A stretch of 64,000 nt of DNA from NCBI RefSeq assembly GCF_009729545.1, contig NZ_WFIY01000004.1:966001-1030000 (forward strand). Reading direction: 5' to 3'. This document shows positions 25,939-35,519 of the stretch, one piece after another. Position 1 is the stretch's first letter. Every line of letters begins with the position of its first letter. Origin of the DNA: Acidianus infernus. Its GTDB lineage: Archaea; Thermoproteota; Thermoprotei_A; Sulfolobales; Sulfolobaceae. The position numbers and the translations under genes are program-made. The notes beneath the pieces were generated by a model. The model worked only from the letters and a program-made list of their open reading frames with translations. It was not told the origin of the DNA and did not search any database.

Positions 25939-27315
25939 ATGAAGTTAAGCGACGTATTCAAACCGTTGGACGATAAAAAATTTGACATGTTCCACATAAA
26001 GAGCTTATTAACTACAGGAATGGGAGTTTTTACTGATGGCTACGATTTATCCTCAATAGGGATTGTAATAGGCGCAGTATTAGCGAGTTTCGGACTACAC
26101 AGTAAGACACCAGAATATAATTATTGGGAAGGATTGGTTTCGTCTTCAGCATTAATAGGAGCAGCTATAGGAGCAATAATATTCGGAATTTTAGCCAATA
26201 AAGGAAGAAAAACATTTTATGGAATAGATGTTGCATTATTAAGCATAGGAGCAATTTTACAAGCTTTCGTCTCTTCCCCTCTTGAACTAGTTTTAGTTAG
26301 GGGATTATTAGGTCTTGGAGTCGGTGCAGATTACGTATTATCTCCAATGATAATGGCTGAACACGCTAATGCTAAGGACAGAGGTAAGATTATAGCCTTA
26401 GGTTTTGGTTTAATGTGGGGCTTCGGTGCTACCGTTGCCGCAGGAATTTACCTTGTATTAACTAGCCTTGGATATTCATTAGATATTGTGTGGAGAGTAG
26501 TGCTAGCTGCAGGAGCAATTCCAGCAGCGTCAGTAATTTACTTAAGGAGGAAAATACCAGAGACCTCTAGGTACTTGGCGAGAATAAAAGGAGATATGAA
26601 AGCCTTTGAGAACGTGGTTAAGCAAGTTGCAGGAAAAGAGGTTAGAGTTGCTGAAAATTTAAAGGATGAAAATTCATTTTCTGAATACTTTGAAAAGCAA
26701 TGGAAGGTTTTCATAGCAGCTGCTTCACTATGGTTCTTGTTTGACCTCTCGGCATACACTGGAATATTATTTGGCCCAACAACAATAGCCAAAAGCGTTG
26801 GGATAAACAATCCTGCAGTTTTCCAATTTGTAATGGAGTTCTTCTTCACTGTACCGGGAGGATTATTAGCCTTAGCTACAATTGACAGAGTAGGAAGAAG
26901 GCCAATGCAAATAATCGGCTTTGTTGGAATGGCTGGTTCGTTAATGTCATTCTCGTTCTTTAGACCTTTATTGCCTGCTTTTCTAGCATTAACAGTTTAT
27001 GGAATGTATAATTTCTTCATGCAGGCAGGGCCGGGTTCAATTAGTGCAGCAGGAATGCTTGGAGTTGAATTAGCTCCTACTAAGGTTAGAGGCACTGTAC
27101 AATCAATTACTGTTGCAGCAGGAAGAACAGGCGCAACAATTGCTGGACTGATTGTTCCAACAATCATATTGCCTTCAGTAGGAGTAGATGGATTAACATT
27201 AATACTTAGCTTGTTAACTTTCCTTGCGGCAGCAATAACATACTTCTTCATACCAGAAACTAAAGGAAAACCTTTAGAAGAATCGTCAATGGAGAATCAA
27301 TACGTTAAGGTATAA
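25939..27315 (+). CDS. MFS transporter, phosphate/organic anion symporter type (paralogue)
   Basis: This twelve-helix protein (458 aa) resembles the one at 17490: [15 protein letters not shown] in helix 1, [12 protein letters not shown] in helix 4, AERSL-type loop replaced by [13 protein letters not shown] between helices 8 and 9, and a final [10 protein letters not shown]. It belongs to the sugar/phosphate porter group. Helix 4 has Ala where the other copy has Gly-Gly-Asp, so the substrate may differ. Upstream lies a long AT-rich spacer with the remnant of copy B. Confidence 0.8.
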   Translation: MKLSDVFKPLDDKKFDMFHIKSLLTTGMGVFTDGYDLSSIGIVIGAVLASFGLHSKTPEYNYWEGLVSSSALIGAAIGAIIFGILANKGRKTFYGIDVALLSIGAILQAFVSSPLELVLVRGLLGLGVGADYVLSPMIMAEHANAKDRGKIIALGFGLMWGFGATVAAGIYLVLTSLGYSLDIVWRVVLAAGAIPAASVIYLRRKIPETSRYLARIKGDMKAFENVVKQVAGKEVRVAENLKDENSFSEYFEKQWKVFIAAASLWFLFDLSAYTGILFGPTTIAKSVGINNPAVFQFVMEFFFTVPGGLLALATIDRVGRRPMQIIGFVGMAGSLMSFSFFRPLLPAFLALTVYGMYNFFMQAGPGSISAAGMLGVELAPTKVRGTVQSITVAAGRTGATIAGLIVPTIILPSVGVDGLTLILSLLTFLAAAITYFFIPETKGKPLEESSMENQYVKV

Positions 27316-27345
27316 ATTTTTTAAATACAAAATCTCCTTCTTCAT

Positions 27346-27720
27346 ATGGATTTCTACTTATCAAATATCTCTAAAGTCGATAAGGAGGAAGTTCCAATAA
27401 AAGGTGCTAAAGGAGCTAAAATACAATGGTTAATAACAAAAAATGAAGGTGCACATTACGCAGTAAGGAAATTCTCTTTAGAAAAGATGGGAGTAATACC
27501 AATGCATGTACACAAGTACCAAGAGACTGTTATAATAACTAAGGGAAAATGTAAAGTTTGCGTTGCAGATAAGGAATTTGAGCTGAAGGAGGGAGATTAC
27601 ATTTTTATCGATAGCCAAGTTAAGCATGCAATTATTGCTGAAGACGAATTAGAGTTTTTCTGTGTAATAGATTACGTTGACGATATGAGTATAAAGACCT
27701 TAAATGAGGATTGTCCATAG
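27346..27720 (+). CDS. Cupin-domain protein
   Basis: The 124-aa protein has one cupin barrel. Motif 1 is [18 protein letters not shown] (HxH and Glu as metal ligands) near residues 58-75 and motif 2 is [14 protein letters not shown] with the third His. It probably binds one divalent metal and may be a small-molecule sensor, isomerase or dioxygenase. It follows the MFS gene by 30 bases in the same direction, which suggests a shared substrate. Confidence 0.82.
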   Translation: MDFYLSNISKVDKEEVPIKGAKGAKIQWLITKNEGAHYAVRKFSLEKMGVIPMHVHKYQETVIITKGKCKVCVADKEFELKEGDYIFIDSQVKHAIIAEDELEFFCVIDYVDDMSIKTLNEDCP

Positions 27721-27766
27721 GCTCTTTGAGATAATGCTTAAATTCCTTGCTTGACATTAAGTAATA

Positions 27767-28243
27767 ATGATAACTTTAATAATTGTGAGGCATGGAGAAG
27801 CTGAGCCTCAGATAGATGGAAAAGACGATAAAGATAGAAAATTAATTAAGAAAGGCTTAAAGCAAATGAGAAGAGTAGCCAATTTCTTGGATGAGCTTGA
27901 TTATACTTTTGATAGAGTTTTAAGTAGCCCTTACATTAGGGCTTATCAGTCAGCTGAAGCTATACTTGACGAATTAGGAGTCAATGATAAAAAAATTGAA
28001 ACTTTTAACGAGCTTTCACCGGAAAAAGAGCCTTCTGCTTTCATTGAGAAACTTAAGGAAATGGATAATACAACATTACTAGTCGTTGGACATGAGCCTT
28101 ATTTATCTTCATTAATTAGAACAATAACTGGAGGTAATGTAGAACTTAAGAAAGGAGGAGTTGCAATCGTTGATTATAATCCAGTTGAAGGCAAAGGAGT
28201 TTTAAAAATGCTTTTAACTCAAAAGGTGTTAAAGCTGATTTGA
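27767..28243 (+). CDS. sixA: SixA-like histidine phosphatase
   Basis: The 158-aa protein shows the RHG motif LIIVRHGEAEP at the start, SSPYIRAYQSAEAIL with the second Arg, and VVGHEPYLSSLIR with the second catalytic His. This is the short SixA form of the histidine phosphatase superfamily. It would hydrolyse a phospho-histidine or another phosphoester in the cytosol. Its stop codon is directly followed by the ppx start, so the two form an operon, placing it in a polyphosphate context. Confidence 0.85.
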   Translation: MITLIIVRHGEAEPQIDGKDDKDRKLIKKGLKQMRRVANFLDELDYTFDRVLSSPYIRAYQSAEAILDELGVNDKKIETFNELSPEKEPSAFIEKLKEMDNTTLLVVGHEPYLSSLIRTITGGNVELKKGGVAIVDYNPVEGKGVLKMLLTQKVLKLI

Positions 28244-29506
28244 ATGCTTTCTGCGGTAATAGATGCAGGATACAACTCATTCAGACTTTCAATTTATGAT
28301 GTTTTTCAGAATAATACTTTCAGACTTTTAGGTTCATTGAAGTATTTTGTAAGGATTGGCGAAGGTATTAAGGAAGGAAGTAAAATTTCTGATGATAAGA
28401 TTAAGACTGCAGAAAAAGCTTTTATCGCATTTAAAAACCTTATAAATACTAAAGGTGTAAAGAACGTTAAAGCTGTAGGGACGAGTGCTTTCAGATATGC
28501 ATTAAATGGGGAGGAAGTTTCTGACAAGTTATCTGAAATACTTGGTGAAGATTTAAGGATAATCTCTGGAGAAGAAGAAGGAAGATTTTCAGCAACAGGA
28601 GTTATTAATACTTTACCAATTACAGAGGACGCAATAATCTTTGAAATAGGCGGTGGGTCATTAGAAATAGCCAAGATACAAGCTGGAAATATTACTAAAG
28701 TATATCAATTACCTATAGGAGCGCTAAAATTGGCTACTTACTCAGAAAAGGAAATAAGAAAGATAGTTTCAGATGAAATTTCAACAATTTCTATAACTCC
28801 TTCAAAACTTGTTATTGGCTCTGGAGGAAATATGAGAGCTTTAGCTAAATTAGATGAAAAAATCTCAGGTTTTCCTTCTGACTCTATTCATGGATATGTA
28901 GTACCTTCTTCGCAAATTAGCAAGTACGCCAAAGTACTCTTTTCATTAGATATAGAAGAAAGATCTGCATTGCCCGGGATTAGTAAGGAGAGGGCTTATA
29001 CTATTCATTCTGGTGCTGTGATTATTGACGAGCTTTTACAACATTTTAATGCTGACAAAGTAATGGTTTCTGCCTTTGGAATGAGAGAGGGAGTATTGAC
29101 AGATGGAGTAAAACTTGATAGATACAAATGGTTAGAAGCAATAGCCTTTTATCATTATCTCGATCCTCCGTGGGATGTATTTTACGATTCAGAAAAAAAG
29201 GTAAAAGGAGAAATGGGATTTTACGTCGGTTCTGCAGCGTTCATTTCTTCAGTGTTTAAAATGTCGGAATATCTTAATCCTTATGATGCCTGCTATAGAA
29301 TGACTAGGACAGCTATCATTCCAGGTTTTACTCAGAAGGAAATATTAACTATAGGATTAATTTGTAAAGCTGCAAAAGGTAAAATTAAGAAGAAGAATAT
29401 TAAATCAGTGGGTTTAGATTTTAAAAAGAAAGAGTTATATGAATATGGTAAAATAGTTAAAGAAATAGTAGAAACTTATCCTTTAGGCGTTAGGTGGAGT
29501 GGTTGA
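28244..29506 (+). CDS. ppx: Exopolyphosphatase (Ppx/GppA family)
   Basis: Ppx removes terminal phosphates from polyphosphate. The sequence shows the ASKHA phosphate-1 motif [15 protein letters not shown], the [10 protein letters not shown] segment, [14 protein letters not shown] with the catalytic Glu, [12 protein letters not shown] (phosphate-2) and VIGSGGN. The domain order and 420-aa length fit the short archaeal Ppx with a C-terminal helical HD-like part. It starts immediately after the sixA stop and overlaps the next gene by 4 bases, so it is the centre of a five-gene operon. Confidence 0.88.
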   Translation: MLSAVIDAGYNSFRLSIYDVFQNNTFRLLGSLKYFVRIGEGIKEGSKISDDKIKTAEKAFIAFKNLINTKGVKNVKAVGTSAFRYALNGEEVSDKLSEILGEDLRIISGEEEGRFSATGVINTLPITEDAIIFEIGGGSLEIAKIQAGNITKVYQLPIGALKLATYSEKEIRKIVSDEISTISITPSKLVIGSGGNMRALAKLDEKISGFPSDSIHGYVVPSSQISKYAKVLFSLDIEERSALPGISKERAYTIHSGAVIIDELLQHFNADKVMVSAFGMREGVLTDGVKLDRYKWLEAIAFYHYLDPPWDVFYDSEKKVKGEMGFYVGSAAFISSVFKMSEYLNPYDACYRMTRTAIIPGFTQKEILTIGLICKAAKGKIKKKNIKSVGLDFKKKELYEYGKIVKEIVETYPLGVRWSG

Positions 29507-30141
29507 AGGGTATATTAATAGCCTTTGAGGGTATAGACGGCTCAGGTAAATCAAGTCAAGCTAGTTTATTAAAGGATTGGATAGAAATGAAAAGAGACGC
29601 ATATTTAACTGAATGGAACTCCTCAGAGTGGATTCACGACATTATAAAAGAGGCTAAGAAAAAAGGTTTGTTAACTCCTATTACCTTCAGCTTAATTCAT
29701 GCAACAGATTTTACTGATAGGTATGAGAGGTTTATATTACCTATGTTAAAGACAGGGTTCGTAGTAATAAGTGACAGATATATTTACACAGCCTATGCTA
29801 GAGATAGCGTTAGAGGAGTAGATATTGAATGGGTTAAGAAACTTTATTCCTTTGCAGTTAAACCAGACGTTACTTTTTATATAAGAGTTTCAGCAGAAGT
29901 TGCTTTAGAAAGGATAAAGAAGGCTAGGAGGAATATAAAACCCCAAGAGGCGGGTTATGACGTTTTTCCTAATTTGCCTCCAGAAGAGGGATTCTTAAAA
30001 TATCAAACAATGATACTTAACGCCTATGATAAAATAGCTAAGGAGGAAAATTTTGTCGTAATAGACGGTAACAAAACTCCTAGGGAAATTCAAATGGAAA
30101 TTAGGAAAGTATTAGGTGAAATTCTTGATAATAGCCTTTGA
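29503..30141 (+). CDS. Thymidylate-kinase-like P-loop kinase 1
   Basis: P-loop [13 protein letters not shown], the DRY motif [16 protein letters not shown] and a LID-like [16 protein letters not shown] are all intact, so it should phosphorylate a nucleotide or use ATP in another phosphotransfer. It is annotated as dTMP kinase by family. TTG 29503 overlaps the ppx stop (TTGA), as elsewhere in this window; GTG 29494 would add three residues. Position between ppx and a CHAD gene suggests a polyphosphate function. PPK2 polyphosphate kinases share this fold. Confidence 0.82.
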   Translation: MKGILIAFEGIDGSGKSSQASLLKDWIEMKRDAYLTEWNSSEWIHDIIKEAKKKGLLTPITFSLIHATDFTDRYERFILPMLKTGFVVISDRYIYTAYARDSVRGVDIEWVKKLYSFAVKPDVTFYIRVSAEVALERIKKARRNIKPQEAGYDVFPNLPPEEGFLKYQTMILNAYDKIAKEENFVVIDGNKTPREIQMEIRKVLGEILDNSL

Positions 30142-30742
30142 AGGAATAGAAGGCTCAGGAAGGACAGCTCATTTAGAGTCAGTTAAGAGATATCTAGAGA
30201 AGGAAGGTTACGGAGTAGTCACTTTCGGAATACAAATGTCAAAGCTAATAGGAGAAAGAATAGCTCAAGTTAAAAAGGAAATAGTCTTCGAGAGGAGAAC
30301 ACTATTCTTGGCTTACGTTACAGACTTGGCAGATCAAATAGAGAACGTGGTTAAGCCAGCAATAGACTCAGGATTCATTGCATTAGCAGACGGTTACGTT
30401 CTAACCTTGATGGCTTACGGACTTGCTAGAGGATTAGAAAAAGAGTGGATGAGTGAAGTGCTAAGCATATTTCCTAAACCTTCGCTTTCCTTCTCTCTGG
30501 TTTCAACTCCGGAAGAAATAATGAAGAGAATAATAAAGAAAAGGGGTTATTTAGATCCTTTAAGTGCAGGAATTGATATTTGCGTAAAAGAGGATGTTTT
30601 CAGCGCTTATAATGAATATATAGAGAGGTTCCAAAAATACCTTGTAGAATTATCTATCACATCCAAAGTAATAAATACTGCAAGGGATTTTAATGAAGTA
30701 AATAAGGAGATAGTGAGTGAAATTGAAAAACTTGAGGCCTGA
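30116..30742 (+). CDS. Thymidylate-kinase-like protein 2, degenerate active site
   Basis: The fold and length match protein 1 upstream ([14 protein letters not shown] at the start, and [18 protein letters not shown] in the middle), but the P-loop Lys is replaced by Arg (GSGRT) and the DRY motif by DGY. It is therefore probably not a normal kinase. It could be a regulatory partner that pairs with protein 1, or a divergent phosphotransferase. GTG 30116 overlaps the previous gene by 26 bases; TTG 30125 is an alternative start. The 3' end overlaps the CHAD gene by 26 bases. Confidence 0.78.
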   Translation: MKFLIIAFEGIEGSGRTAHLESVKRYLEKEGYGVVTFGIQMSKLIGERIAQVKKEIVFERRTLFLAYVTDLADQIENVVKPAIDSGFIALADGYVLTLMAYGLARGLEKEWMSEVLSIFPKPSLSFSLVSTPEEIMKRIIKKRGYLDPLSAGIDICVKEDVFSAYNEYIERFQKYLVELSITSKVINTARDFNEVNKEIVSEIEKLEA

Positions 30743-31343
30743 AGACTACGCCAATAAAAACTTAAGAGAGGCCTTATCAATATCTGGAATTTCAAAAGAA
30801 GATATTCACGATAGGAGGGTTAAACTAAGGAAATATTTTGACGTGTTGTATTCGCTATATCCAGTTTATGAAAATCCAGATTGCCTACTGAAGGCAAAGG
30901 ATCTAATTCATAAGTTAGGAGTAATAAGGGATATGGACGTAATATGCTATCAACCTAATAGGGATAAACTAGCAGAGAGAGTTTCAAAGAAAATTCACGT
31001 AATGAATTACTGTTTCCTGCCCAAAGTTTACGGTAGTAGACTTCTAGTTTTTAATAGAATTCTCTCACTTCAGAAGAAAATAGAGAAAACGGAAGATTTC
31101 CATGAGTTAAGAAAAATAGTTAGAACTGCTAGAAACCTTGTAGAATCTTTAGGATATAAAAATAAAGAACTATCTAATTTAGCCAAGGAAATGGGAGATT
31201 TAAGGGATGAAATTCTTAAAATGGAGTGCGAAGGTAGAAAGGTTAACATTGACGTTGAGAATTATAAGAAGAGAGCTAACAATATTATTGTGTCATTTAT
31301 CATTTACCAGGATGAGTTTCATCATTTCTCACTACAGCAATAG
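30717..31343 (+). CDS. CHAD-domain (polyphosphate-binding) protein
   Basis: CHAD proteins are helical, with conserved basic residues and histidines that bind polyphosphate. The sequence shows IHDRRVKLRKYFDVLYSLYP near residues 30-50, KLGVIRDMDV near 68, and FHELRKIVRTARNLVESLG near 128, the two His helices of the family. At 208 aa it is shorter than the usual 250-300. It ends the sixA-ppx-kinase operon and overlaps the convergent cyclase gene by 44 bases. This strengthens a shared polyphosphate role. Confidence 0.83.
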   Translation: MKLKNLRPEDYANKNLREALSISGISKEDIHDRRVKLRKYFDVLYSLYPVYENPDCLLKAKDLIHKLGVIRDMDVICYQPNRDKLAERVSKKIHVMNYCFLPKVYGSRLLVFNRILSLQKKIEKTEDFHELRKIVRTARNLVESLGYKNKELSNLAKEMGDLRDEILKMECEGRKVNIDVENYKKRANNIIVSFIIYQDEFHHFSLQQ

Positions 31344-31911
31344 CTCTAATAGGTGATCCGTCAACTCCTTTAATAGGTAAAGGTAATGAGATAAAGTCCA
31401 CTACCTTCCCTTTTATCTTTTCAAGATTTGAAGAGAGATTTTCTACTATAAGAACGTCGTTAGATAATAATATTCTATGAACCTTGGAATTTCCTATGCT
31501 TGGGGAGTCTATTCCGACAAGCTTGTAACCTTTCCTTACAAGTAGCTTAGCAAACTCTTCGTCAATTGTTGCGTAATTATCCATTGTCCATCCATTTTTC
31601 CAGAGTTTACTAGTCCCAGTGTATATGAGTAAAATATCAACGTTGGAAGGGAGTTCTATGGAGTGAATATTTTTACCTTCAGCATCAAGGACGTAAGCCT
31701 TTCCGGAGAACCTTGTTAAATCTATTTCATCAAGTTTTTTCCCATTACTTATGAAATGAAAAGGAACATCAACGTGAGTTCCAGTATGAGTTGAAAGAAG
31801 CAAGGAATGTATAACATAATCTTCTTTTTCAATCTTCTCTATTTTAGGCTGAGGATCTCCTGGGAAATATGGCATCCCGTTTTCTATTGGCACGGATAAA
31901 TCGATTATCAT
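31300..31911 (-). CDS. Cyclase/kynurenine-formamidase-like metal hydrolase
   Basis: The signature HTGTHVDVPFHF of the cyclase (KynB-like) family lies near residue 42, preceded by DLSVPIENGMPYFPGDP and followed by VGIDSPSIGNS. These bind two metal ions and cleave amide or cyclic ester bonds. I choose ATG 31911 because a TTTAAA box sits about 27 bases upstream and the product starts MIIDLSVPIENG; the ATG at 31926 adds five residues. No tryptophan catabolism genes are nearby, so the substrate is open. Confidence 0.83.
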   Translation of the reverse strand: MIIDLSVPIENGMPYFPGDPQPKIEKIEKEDYVIHSLLLSTHTGTHVDVPFHFISNGKKLDEIDLTRFSGKAYVLDAEGKNIHSIELPSNVDILLIYTGTSKLWKNGWTMDNYATIDEEFAKLLVRKGYKLVGIDSPSIGNSKVHRILLSNDVLIVENLSSNLEKIKGKVVDFISLPLPIKGVDGSPIRAIAVVRNDETHPGK

Positions 31912-31941
31912 GATGAAATAAAGCATGGAGAAAATTTAAAG

Positions 31942-33075
31942 TCATATTTTCATTTTCCATACATCATTCTTTATGTAAGCTAAGGCAACTCCAGCTATTG
32001 TAATAACTCCTATAATAGGCACTACAAGAAAGTCAGTAGCATATAAAGTTCCAGCAATACTTCCATACCCAAGCCTAAAGCCTGCGGTAATGAATTCGTC
32101 TATTCCTAGAACGCTGGCCATTAATTCTTGCCTTGCCATCCTCATTGCTTTTATCCAAATTATTTCGGTTAAAGAGTCTCCAATTCCTACGCTTCCAGTA
32201 CTTAAGCCTATTAACCAAGGATTCTTTAATGACAACACTATAAATACTAGGAAATACATGGCAAAACTCGTTACGACTAATTTTGTTACATTGTTAAATT
32301 TTGTCATTATCCAGGGTCCTATGATCCAGGATAAGTAAAATCCTAGTTGTGCTAGAGTGTATTGAATAGTGTTACCGTGAAGTATTTGAATTATTGCTGC
32401 AGAATACAAATAAACCATTCCTAAAGCCCCTTGGCTAATTGCATTAGTCATTGATATAAAGAAGATTTCCCTTCTTCTATATTCCTTTAAGGCTTCTCTA
32501 AACTTAACTTTGTTTCCTCCTTTGCCTCCTAAAGGCAATGTAGAAATTAGTATAAAACCTATTGTTGCTAAAATTATTCCCGGGATAACTGTCCACCCGC
32601 TGTAAAATGTATAAAGCAAAGGCCAAATTACTATTGATAATATAGTTGAGCTCTCCTTAACTATCCTATTATAAAACATTACTTTCTTCATTTTATCTTC
32701 TGGCAAATTTTGAATGAAACTAGGCGTTATCGTATTACTAGTTACTATCATAAGACCGGTTCTAACAACGTATAAAATTACTGCAAGGACGGGGTTAAAC
32801 GATATTATTACGAAATATATTATAAAAATTGGTAAAACTCTGTGTATAGTTCCAGAAATTATTAATAATTTCTTCCTATCATATTTATCTGCTATATATC
32901 CAATAAAACTGGAGAGTAATAAAGTACCTACAGGATTTGCAGAGGCTACTGGGATATAAAGTATTGGATTCTTTAATGCCAAGTAAAGAATCCAAAGGAG
33001 CGTCATATCTATTAAATTTAGACCGAAAGCTGAGAATCCATTATTTATTATGAAAATCTTATTAAATCTATCCAC
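31942..33075 (-). CDS. MFS transporter, DHA-like
   Basis: A 377-aa protein with about eleven or twelve membrane helices. The loop 2-3 motif IGYIADKYDRKKLLIISG is clear (G-x3-D-x-x-x-R-K), and a charged loop near 195-205 (KEYRRRE) marks the centre. It looks like the MFS_3 or enterobactin-exporter group, so export of a small metabolite is likely. It lies 30 bases upstream of the cyclase gene on the same strand and may be co-transcribed with it. Confidence 0.78.
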   Translation of the reverse strand: MDRFNKIFIINNGFSAFGLNLIDMTLLWILYLALKNPILYIPVASANPVGTLLLSSFIGYIADKYDRKKLLIISGTIHRVLPIFIIYFVIISFNPVLAVILYVVRTGLMIVTSNTITPSFIQNLPEDKMKKVMFYNRIVKESSTILSIVIWPLLYTFYSGWTVIPGIILATIGFILISTLPLGGKGGNKVKFREALKEYRRREIFFISMTNAISQGALGMVYLYSAAIIQILHGNTIQYTLAQLGFYLSWIIGPWIMTKFNNVTKLVVTSFAMYFLVFIVLSLKNPWLIGLSTGSVGIGDSLTEIIWIKAMRMARQELMASVLGIDEFITAGFRLGYGSIAGTLYATDFLVVPIIGVITIAGVALAYIKNDVWKMKI

Positions 33076-33319
33076 AAGAAGACAAAACTCGAGGTTTTTT
33101 ATAAGAAATCTTACGAAATTCCAGAAAATTGTTTAACTATACTAGGCATAAATTTTACAGTTAACTATTCATGGGCAAAGTTTTACTTTATATGTTCAAA
33201 ATATTTTACCGTAAATTTTGTTGTATTATATACTCCTACCTATAAATAAGAATGAAAGCAAAGTATTGGAAGATGGTCTGCACTAAAAATATTTTTAAGA
33301 TTTTCTACTAGGTAATACT

Positions 33320-34507
33320 GTGATAGAGGAAAAACTAAAGGAAGTTTACGGCATAGATAAATATGGTAAAAACATTCCAGAATGGGCTGAGAAGATAAAA
33401 TACGAATTTGTTGACGAAGTAATGCAAGATAAACTGAGAGAAGCAAAAATTTGGATTAACGAATTATATAAAGTCTTTGAAGAATTGCAAGAGAGGCTAA
33501 AAGTAAAGGGAATGTTATTCAGCAGGGAAATGAAGAGCTTCTTGGAAGACCCTAGAAGACATTTAGTCAAGAAGTTATTTATTTATTATCACGATTTAAT
33601 TAGAGGAAAACTTTCGGTAGACGATTTTATAGTAAAAGGAAGGCAAGCTATTGTTAGTTCTTTCAATTCTAACATGAGGTCTATTTATCAATCGTGGGGT
33701 TTGGCTTCAATAGTTCTACTTCTGGCAGAAAAAGGTAATTACGAATTAATTTACCCAGAGCACGGATATTTGGACTTTGACAGAAGTGGAAAGCAAAAAT
33801 CAGGAACAATTCCTCCTAATATAGTTTTAGGTAATGTTGTAGCGTCTTTCAGTTTCTTTCTTGAAGCTCCAAGGCCGATAACTTGGGAAGACGGAGGAGA
33901 TTTAGAGAAAGTATGGAAATTCTACTCTTTAGTTAGGCCTGATATGCTAATATATGAAGGAACTGAAATAAATATAGTAGACCCTCAAGGAGATATTCCT
34001 ATTAAGAGACCGGACTACATTGTTGAATACAAGGAGTTACCTAATTGGTGGAAGAGGTGGAGGTATTTAAAGGATTATAAGCCTCTTGACGGTAATGAAT
34101 GGAGAGCAAGATGGTTGAAAGGCCTTTATGAGGGATTTGCTGAAATATTGGGAGTTGAGGCAAAGGATTTGCCTTCGTTCTCTGAGGGTAAATCTAAGAG
34201 GATTAAGGAGTACAAGGTAATAGAACTTTATGAGGCTATATATAAGCCTAGGAAAGGAGGGGTAGTAATAAGTAGGGTTCCAGTAGAAGATGGAGTAAAG
34301 AAGGAGATTATAAACAATAACGTCTTCTTAATAGATGACGTTGGGTTTGATCGTAAAAAGTTGGAAATACTAGTAGAGAGAATGACTAAGGGAATAAAGG
34401 CATCTTACGATGTAAGAGAATTGGCTTACAAGTTTGCTATGAGTAGGAAAGAGGAATTTATTGAATGGATGAAGTCTCAAGGTTTATGTTGGGAAACTAG
34501 TTCTTAG
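33320..34507 (+). CDS. Unknown 395-aa protein, possible PD-(D/E)XK-like fold
   Basis: I do not recognise a family. It is soluble with a helical N-terminal third (about 1-110). In the middle, RPDMLIYEG is followed about 20 residues later by RPDYIVEYKE; the PD and E-x-K spacing is reminiscent of the PD-(D/E)XK nuclease core, with a plausible upstream Glu in LIYPEHGYLDFD. A Trp-rich stretch (NWWKRWRYL) follows. The start is GTG 33320. It lies alone between the MFS and proC genes; the 3' end overlaps proC by 24 bases. The nuclease idea is weak inference. Confidence 0.6.
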   Translation: MIEEKLKEVYGIDKYGKNIPEWAEKIKYEFVDEVMQDKLREAKIWINELYKVFEELQERLKVKGMLFSREMKSFLEDPRRHLVKKLFIYYHDLIRGKLSVDDFIVKGRQAIVSSFNSNMRSIYQSWGLASIVLLLAEKGNYELIYPEHGYLDFDRSGKQKSGTIPPNIVLGNVVASFSFFLEAPRPITWEDGGDLEKVWKFYSLVRPDMLIYEGTEINIVDPQGDIPIKRPDYIVEYKELPNWWKRWRYLKDYKPLDGNEWRARWLKGLYEGFAEILGVEAKDLPSFSEGKSKRIKEYKVIELYEAIYKPRKGGVVISRVPVEDGVKKEIINNNVFLIDDVGFDRKKLEILVERMTKGIKASYDVRELAYKFAMSRKEEFIEWMKSQGLCWETSS

Positions 34508-35278
34508 CTTCCTATCAATTTGCTCTCCAATTTCCACAGACCTCTTATATGCAGCTTCAACTGTCTTTATTAACGCAGATTTTATCCCTTCACTCTCCAT
34601 TGTCATGAGTCCCCTTATCGTAGTGCCAGCTGGAGTAGTCACTTGATCCCTCAATAGCGCTGGGTGTCTACATTTCCTCAAAAGTTCTACAGTGCCCTCT
34701 ATCATGTCTAGGATAGCGTTGTATGAAAGTTCTCTCGGCATTCCGCACTCTACTGCTCCTAAAGATAAGGCATCAATTATTTCAGCCATGAATGCTGGAC
34801 CACTACCTATTAAAGCAGTCCAAACGTCCATCAACTCCTCTGGAACCCAATAAACCTTACCTATTTGCAAAAAGATTTTCTCCACAGTCTCATCCCTTTC
34901 CTCTGCAAGTGCAGTAGTAGATTTTCCAACCATTGCGTTAATGTTTGGCATTGCTCTATACACTTTACTTCCTTTTAAGAATGAGGAAAGTGTAGAGATC
35001 CTTATTCCAGCCATGACTGAAATTACTTTTTTACCCTCCCAGCTCTTTACAGACTTTAATACCGAAGGAAAGTGTTGTGGCTTCACACTGAGTATGATAT
35101 AGTCAGAAGAGGAAACAGCGTAATCATTATCTGTAGTAGCCTCAACTCCTATTGACTTTATTTTCTCCAGAGTTGAACTGCTCCTCCCAGTGGCTATTAA
35201 CTCTATGTTGGGCATTTTCTTAAGTGCTGATAGTATTGTAAAACCTATTTTGCCCGCGCCTATTATTGCGATTCTCAT
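34484..35278 (-). CDS. proC: Pyrroline-5-carboxylate reductase
   Basis: ProC reduces pyrroline-5-carboxylate to proline with NAD(P)H. The sequence has the dinucleotide fold IAIIGAGKIGFTIL at the start, the LSVKPQHFPSVL and AMPNINAMVGKS segments, and the C-terminal signature VTTPAGTTIRGLMTMES. At 264 aa it fits the family. The ATG at 35278 is only 46 bases from the divergent start at 35324, so the two genes share a short promoter region. No other proline genes are adjacent. Confidence 0.92.
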   Translation of the reverse strand: MRIAIIGAGKIGFTILSALKKMPNIELIATGRSSSTLEKIKSIGVEATTDNDYAVSSSDYIILSVKPQHFPSVLKSVKSWEGKKVISVMAGIRISTLSSFLKGSKVYRAMPNINAMVGKSTTALAEERDETVEKIFLQIGKVYWVPEELMDVWTALIGSGPAFMAEIIDALSLGAVECGMPRELSYNAILDMIEGTVELLRKCRHPALLRDQVTTPAGTTIRGLMTMESEGIKSALIKTVEAAYKRSVEIGEQIDRKLRTSFPT

Positions 35279-35323
35279 ACCACAAGTATAAGCGTTTAAG
35301 TATTTTTACCTTATAGTATACTT

Positions 35324-35509
35324 GTGATAAGGACTTTAACGGTACCGGACGTGTTGCTATTAGATGCCGACGAGCTTCTTGAGAAGGGTGAAGTTGTTCA
35401 AGCTAGTGAGAAGTATTATAAGGCAGTTGAGGAAGGAAGCGTTGAAAAAATTAAATCTAGACTTAAGGATTTTAAACGTGAATTAGAGTACCTACTATCG
35501 CAGATTTAA
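35324..35509 (+). CDS. Short PaREP1-like protein
   Basis: The 61-aa product carries DADELLEKGEVVQASEKYYK, the core helix pair of PaREP1 proteins, and then ends, so only the first half of the family is present. It could be a natural mini-form or a remnant. GTG 35324 is preceded by TATA-like sequence at about 35296-35305. It lies 10 bases upstream of the HerA-like gene and may be translated with it. The same motif is found in the pseudogene at 51430. Confidence 0.6.
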   Translation: MIRTLTVPDVLLLDADELLEKGEVVQASEKYYKAVEEGSVEKIKSRLKDFKRELEYLLSQI

Positions 35510-35519
35510 AACTTATAAT

